Shown here: one piece after another, positions 60,261-64,000 of the stretch
Layout of the letters: every line of letters begins with the position of its first letter
Position numbering within the stretch: the first letter of the stretch is position 1
From: Dryobates pubescens
Taxonomy: Eukaryota; Chordata; Aves; Piciformes; Picidae
Assembly: GCF_014839835.1 (NCBI RefSeq)
Contig: NC_071632.1
Coordinates: 10,496,487-10,560,486, forward strand
Length of the DNA: 64,000 nt
Reading direction: 5' to 3'
Translations under genes and position numbers: made by a program
The notes under the pieces: generated by a model
What the model was told of the DNA's origin: nothing
Seen by the model: only the letters and a program-made list of their open reading frames with translations
Database searches by the model: none

Positions 60261-60309
60261 ACCGCAGTGGGTGCAGAGTGCCTCTGCTGGGGGCTCTCCA
60301 GAGGGCTCT

Positions 60310-60960
60310 GGCAAGGCTGGAGTGAGGCCAGCAGGGCGAAGTTCAACAAGGCCAAGGGCCGATTCCTGCCATTGGGATACAACAACTCTCTAGGCTGGGA
60401 GCAGAGTGCCTAGTAATTGCCCGGTGATAAAAGGATATCTGGGGGTTGTTGATAGTGGATGGAGATGATCCAACGTGTGACCAGGTGGCCAGAAAGGCTA
60501 CCACCACCCTGGCTTGGATCAGCAATAGTGCAGCCAGCGGAAGCAGGGCAGGAATTACCTCCCTGGACTGGGCACTGGTCAAGCCACACCTCGAATTCTG
60601 GTTTCAGTTTTGGGCACCTCTCTCCAAAATAGGAGATTGAGGAGTTGGAGCAGGCCCAGAGAAGGGCAACAAAGCTGATGAAAGGCCTGGAGAACAGGGC
60701 TGGTGAGGAGCAGCTGAGGGACCTGGGGTTGTTGAGCCCGGAGAGAAGGCTGCGGGGAGACCTTCTGGCTCTCTGCAACTCCCTACGAGGAGTTTGGAGC
60801 CAGGTGGGAGTTGGTCCCTACTCTCAAGGCACAAGTGACAGGACAAGAGACAACGGCCTTACGTTGCCCCGGGGGAGGTTGAGGTTGGACATGAACGACT
60901 TCTGTCCCTTCGGGGTTGTCCAGGCGTGGCCCCGGCTGCCCGGGGCAGTGGTGCAGTCCC
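60310..60960 (+). mobile_element. CR1 LINE fragment, ~650 bp, between two CpG islands
   Basis: It starts near 'ggccagcagggcgaagttca' + 'acaaggccaagggccgattc' and contains 'gtgtgaccaggtggccagaa', 'agccacacctcgaattctgg' and 'gaagggcaacaaagctgatg', all diagnostic of the end of CR1 ORF2. It runs on towards 'gaggttgaggttggacatga' near 60890. Plus orientation, truncated at both ends. A 95-residue plus-strand ORF (60126-60413) runs from the CpG island into it by chance. Confidence 0.88.
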
Positions 60961-61039
60961 TTTGTGGAGACGTTTGCAAGCCGCTCTCCCCGGAAAGCCC
61001 AGCAGGCTTGATCCCGGAGGTAACCGCAATGGCCTCCTC

Positions 61040-61960
61040 AGGAGCTGGGCACCGCGCTGCGGCGGTGGAGGAAGCACTGAGCGGCTGCAGCCCGGGGCGG
61101 CAGGGCCTGCGGAGGGGGCGGGTCGGCCCTGGCCTTTGGCGCCAGTCGTCGCTGTGAGGACGGGCCCCGCCCCCGCGCGCCATCCCGCCACTGGCGGCCC
61201 AGGCGCGCGGAAGCTCACTTCCGGGCGGGGCCGGAAGCGATGCGGTGTCCGCGGGCCGCGCCCCGGAAGCGCTTCCCCGGGCTGCTGGGAGCTGTAGTCC
61301 GAGCGGCGGCGACCCGGCGCCGGGGAGTTGGTTGTGAGGAGGTCGGTGTCTCGCGGCGGGACCGGTCCCGCTACGGCTTGGGGGTGGCTGCGGCCGCGCG
61401 GGACGTGGCGGGACCGCAGCTCGGACGCCGCGGGCGAGGCTCCGTAAGGCCTGCGGCCTGCGGCCGGGCGGGCGGGCGGCGGGAGGCAGGAGCGGGAGGA
61501 TGGCTTCGAGCCGGGCGGCGTCAGGGGGAGCGGCGGGGCTGAGGCGATGGGATGAGGTGGAGGGGCGGCGGGGCTGGGCAGCGGAGAGCCGCGGGCCGCA
61601 GCGGGAGGAGGCGGCGGCCCGGGCCAGGCGGGGTTCTCGTCGAGCCGCCCCCGGGGAAGGGGCCGTGATGGGCCTGGGCCTGGGCGGTAGGGGATGCTCC
61701 GGTGCTGGGGCACCGGCCGTGTGCGGGGTGGGGCCAGGGATGCTGCTGCCCGCTGCTGCTCCGCACCGCCGCTGCGAGCCAGGCGGCGCAGCCGGCCGGA
61801 CAGCGACCGCGGCTCCCCGCGGGTCTTGGGCTAGCGGCCGGCGGGGACAGCCCCGGTTGGAGCCCGGAGAGCCGAGCTCCGCTTCGGGAAGGGAACTGGA
61901 GGTGGCCTGGGGAGCTGGGCTCGGCTCTGGTTTATCGTTCGGTGCCTGGGGAAAATGGTT
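61040..61960 (+). promoter_or_regulatory. CpG island, probable promoter/first exon of an unidentified plus-strand gene
   Basis: Strong CpG enrichment with ETS-like 'cacttccgggcggggccgga' at 61216 and a ZNF143-type site GCTGCTGGGAGCTGTAGTCC at 61281-61300, the same layout as at 6513-6532. An ATG at 61500 opens MASSRAASGGAAGLRRWDEV, which could be a first coding exon, but I do not recognise it and no matching downstream exon was found before the window end. In mammals ZNF862 or ATP6V0E2 would come next; neither is seen. Confidence 0.45.
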
Positions 61961-62564
61961 ACTCCTATTACCAAGCTGTTCTCCGGCGCGGCTGGCAGCC
62001 CTTTGCTGTTTGGTCTCTCCTCCACCTTCTCTTAACTTACTCTGTGGTCACTTGTGGCCCCGTTTTTCACCCGTGGTCACTGTCACTCTGGGCTGTGCTC
62101 GGTCTCACGAGCGGGGGGTGCCCAAGAGCATCCACCACCCAGCCGTACCTCTGGCCCCCACTTCTGCCTTCTCCGAGCTCAGCAGTGGGAATCTTGCCGG
62201 ATGTGGATCAGGATTTCTTGGGTGGATTTGCCCCTTCTTTGGCCCAAAGAGCTGAAAGTCAAACGGTTTGGCTTTGCAGCACCCTGGGTGGGTGAGCTTT
62301 GAGAGTGGATGGTGTGGGACATGATAGAGCACTTGGGGCTGTGCTTCCTCTCAACTGCTGGAGACTCACAGCAGGAAATAAGCAGAATTTCCCTGAGATT
62401 TGCAGCATCTCAATGTCCTTTCTCCTTGGGGATGTGTTTCCTTCACTGCTGTTTTCAGGTGGATCAAGGCAACCCAACAAAGACTAAATTCCCAGGCTCT
62501 GGAAGTGTTACCTTCCCGCTTCCAGTGCCAGCTTCACTGGCTTCATCCTTTGCGGTAGGGATGT

Positions 62565-62955
62565 TAGAATCACGGCATCCCAGCCTGGTTTAGGTGGGAA
62601 GGGACCTTTGAAGGCCCTCCAGTGCAACCCTCTGCAGTCAGCAGGGACATCTGCAACTGGAGCAGGTTGCTCAGAGCCCCAGACCACCTGACCAGGCATG
62701 GGGCATCTCCCACCTCTCTGGGCAGCCTGGGACAGGCTCTCACCACTCTCAGTGCCAAGCACTTCTTCCTTCTCTCCAGTCTGAATTTCCCTCTTTCAGT
62801 TCAAACCATCACCCCTTGTCCTGTCACGACAGGCCCTGCTCAAAAGTCTGTCCCCAGCTTTCTGGTTGGCCCCTTGAAGCACAAAGGCCACCAGAAGGTC
62901 ATCCTGGAGCCTTCTCCAGGCTGAACAGCCTCAACTCTCTCAGCCTGGTCTCACA
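62565..62955 (-). mobile_element. CR1 LINE 3' end, antisense
   Basis: 'gaatcacggcatcccagcct', 'gggaagggacctttgaaggc', 'cctctctgggcagcctggga' and 'caggctgaacagcctcaact' are the CR1 3' region in reverse complement. 61960-62560 holds unique intron-like sequence without a recognisable exon. Confidence 0.88.
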
Positions 62956-63544
62956 GCAGAGAGCTTTACCTTCACATCAGCTTTGTGGCTCCACTCCAAC
63001 AGGTTCCTGGTTGTTGACAGAGTTTTATTGTCTCTTGCTCCTGGGATTCTCATTCTCTCCCACTGTGAGGCAAGTCTCACACGTGGTTGAGTCTCACTCC
63101 ACTTGTGCCTTTGCCTTGTCCATAGGAGTCCTTGTGTCACCATGTCCCACTTCTTCCTAAATCCAGTTCCCAGTGAGGCTACACATCCCTTCTGCCCCTG
63201 GAGCCCCACTGAGTATATTTTGTCTTGCCCAAAGGGTCTCTTTCTCAGTGATGTTCATTGCCATGAGTGGTGGTGAAGCACCTGCCATAGCTGGGCACCT
63301 CTTTTTGGTATCAGCATCTTCAGCCACACCTCCCCTGGGGTCTCCACCAGGCTGCTGCCTGGTTTCAAACTGATTCTTTGTTCAGGATCCCCTGTGTCCA
63401 TATTCACCAGATCAGGTCCTGAGGAACCCAGTGATGGTGCTGCAGGGGCTGGTCTCTTACTGACCTGTCCCTTAAACCTACCTGATCTAGCCAAGCTTTG
63501 CTCTTTTTGCTCGGACATTGGTCCTGCTGGGTGCTCGAGCTTGA

Positions 63545-63640
63545 AGCATTCTAGCTGCAGATGTTCCTGCCCACTGCAAGGGGTTGGGCTAGGTGCCCTT
63601 GAAAGGTCCCTTCCACTCATGAGTCTGTGGATTCTTCCAT
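63545..63640 (+). mobile_element. CR1 3' terminal fragment
   Basis: 'gatgttcctgcccactgcaa', 'ggggttgggctaggtgccct' and 'gaaaggtcccttccactcat' match the last ~90 bp of CR1. 62960-63545 shows no gene or repeat that I can identify. Confidence 0.7.
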
Positions 63641-63809
63641 CTCATTTAAAAAGGATCCTTCCTCAGTGGGATTCTCTTCATGGACCTCACCTGGGTTGTT
63701 TCATCTCCCTGCTCCTGTGCAGCCTGGCTCTTTTAGCCTTGGGGCTGTTAGTGGTTCCACAGCAAGGGTCCCCACCTCAACTGGGGACCTACAGGCACAA
63801 CTCAAATAG

Positions 63810-63945
63810 CATCTTTACAGAGAGGCAGAATCCCTTTGGTTGGAAGAGCCCTTTGAGAGCCATCCAGTCCAGCTCCAACTCTGCCAACTCTGGTGCTAAA
63901 CCACATCCCTCAGCACCACATCTTTGGCAGACACTTGTTTGTCAG
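63810..63945 (-). mobile_element. CR1 3' end fragment, antisense
   Basis: 'cagaatccctttggttggaa', 'gagccatccagtccagctcc' and 'ctaaaccacatccctcagca' match reversed CR1 3' sequence close to the window end. Confidence 0.75.
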
Positions 63946-64000
63946 CTTGGCTCTTGGTTGTTCATCTTCTGAGCTCATCCATCTAGGGCCTCCAGTTCAT

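Noticed and set aside
60126-60413. Possible small plus-strand gene from the KRAB-gene CpG island
   Set aside because: The second half is CR1 LINE sequence, so the ORF is a chance fusion. No conserved protein recognised.

Overview
The window is a GC-rich, gene-dense piece of an avian (at least sauropsid) genome. The evidence is repeated chicken-repeat-1 (CR1) LINE fragments, compact introns, CpG islands at promoters, a very high load of minisatellites, and vertebrate genes in the neighbourhood that mammals keep near REPIN1/RARRES2/LRRC61/ZNF467/SSPO (human 7q36.1). The minisatellite density resembles avian microchromosomal or subtelomeric DNA, but that is an inference.

Layout, left to right. 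(1) 528-6202, minus: a four-coding-exon C2H2 zinc-finger gene (REPIN1/ZNF775-like by position and finger style) with a Gly/Val/Ala repeat linker between finger clusters. Its CpG-island promoter and a possible second promoter lie at 6.2-7.7 kb. (2) 8999-10969, plus: RARRES2 (chemerin), four coding exons. (3) 12102-12968, minus: LRRC61, a single coding exon. (4) 14252-16121, minus: ZNF467, three coding exons and 12 fingers. (5) 18264-53301, plus: SSPO (SCO-spondin), a giant secreted multidomain gene filling 35 kb and readable from signal peptide to C-terminal cystine knot. (6) 53.7-56.1 kb: several CR1 LINE copies in one orientation. (7) 56544-59901, minus: a KRAB zinc-finger gene, five coding exons and 7 fingers, with a likely solo LTR of an endogenous retrovirus in its first intron. 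(8) 60.3-64 kb: another CR1, a CpG island that looks like the promoter and first exon of an unidentified plus-strand gene, and more CR1 pieces.

Intron phases were checked by eye for the first zinc-finger gene, RARRES2, ZNF467 and the KRAB gene. All exons join in frame with GT/AG boundaries, so these models are firm. For SSPO the order EMI-like, three VWD-C8-TIL units, LDLa cluster, TSP1/TIL arrays, discoidin (F5/8C), VWC and CTCK is clear, but not every exon edge was measured.

The most unusual content is in SSPO. I can find only 17 thrombospondin type 1 repeats, where mammalian and chicken SCO-spondin have about 25-27. From memory of the human protein, the gap matches a contiguous central block (human repeats 7-14) plus one more (repeat 21). 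The gene has also gained three in-frame repeat expansions. Two are 15-bp arrays that create runs of Asn-Gly-Thr/Asn-Asp-Thr glycosylation sequons, and the third is an acidic Thr/Trp-rich array. One intron holds roughly 100 copies of a 19-bp minisatellite in which every unit ends in a short palindrome. No tRNA, rRNA or CRISPR features were seen.
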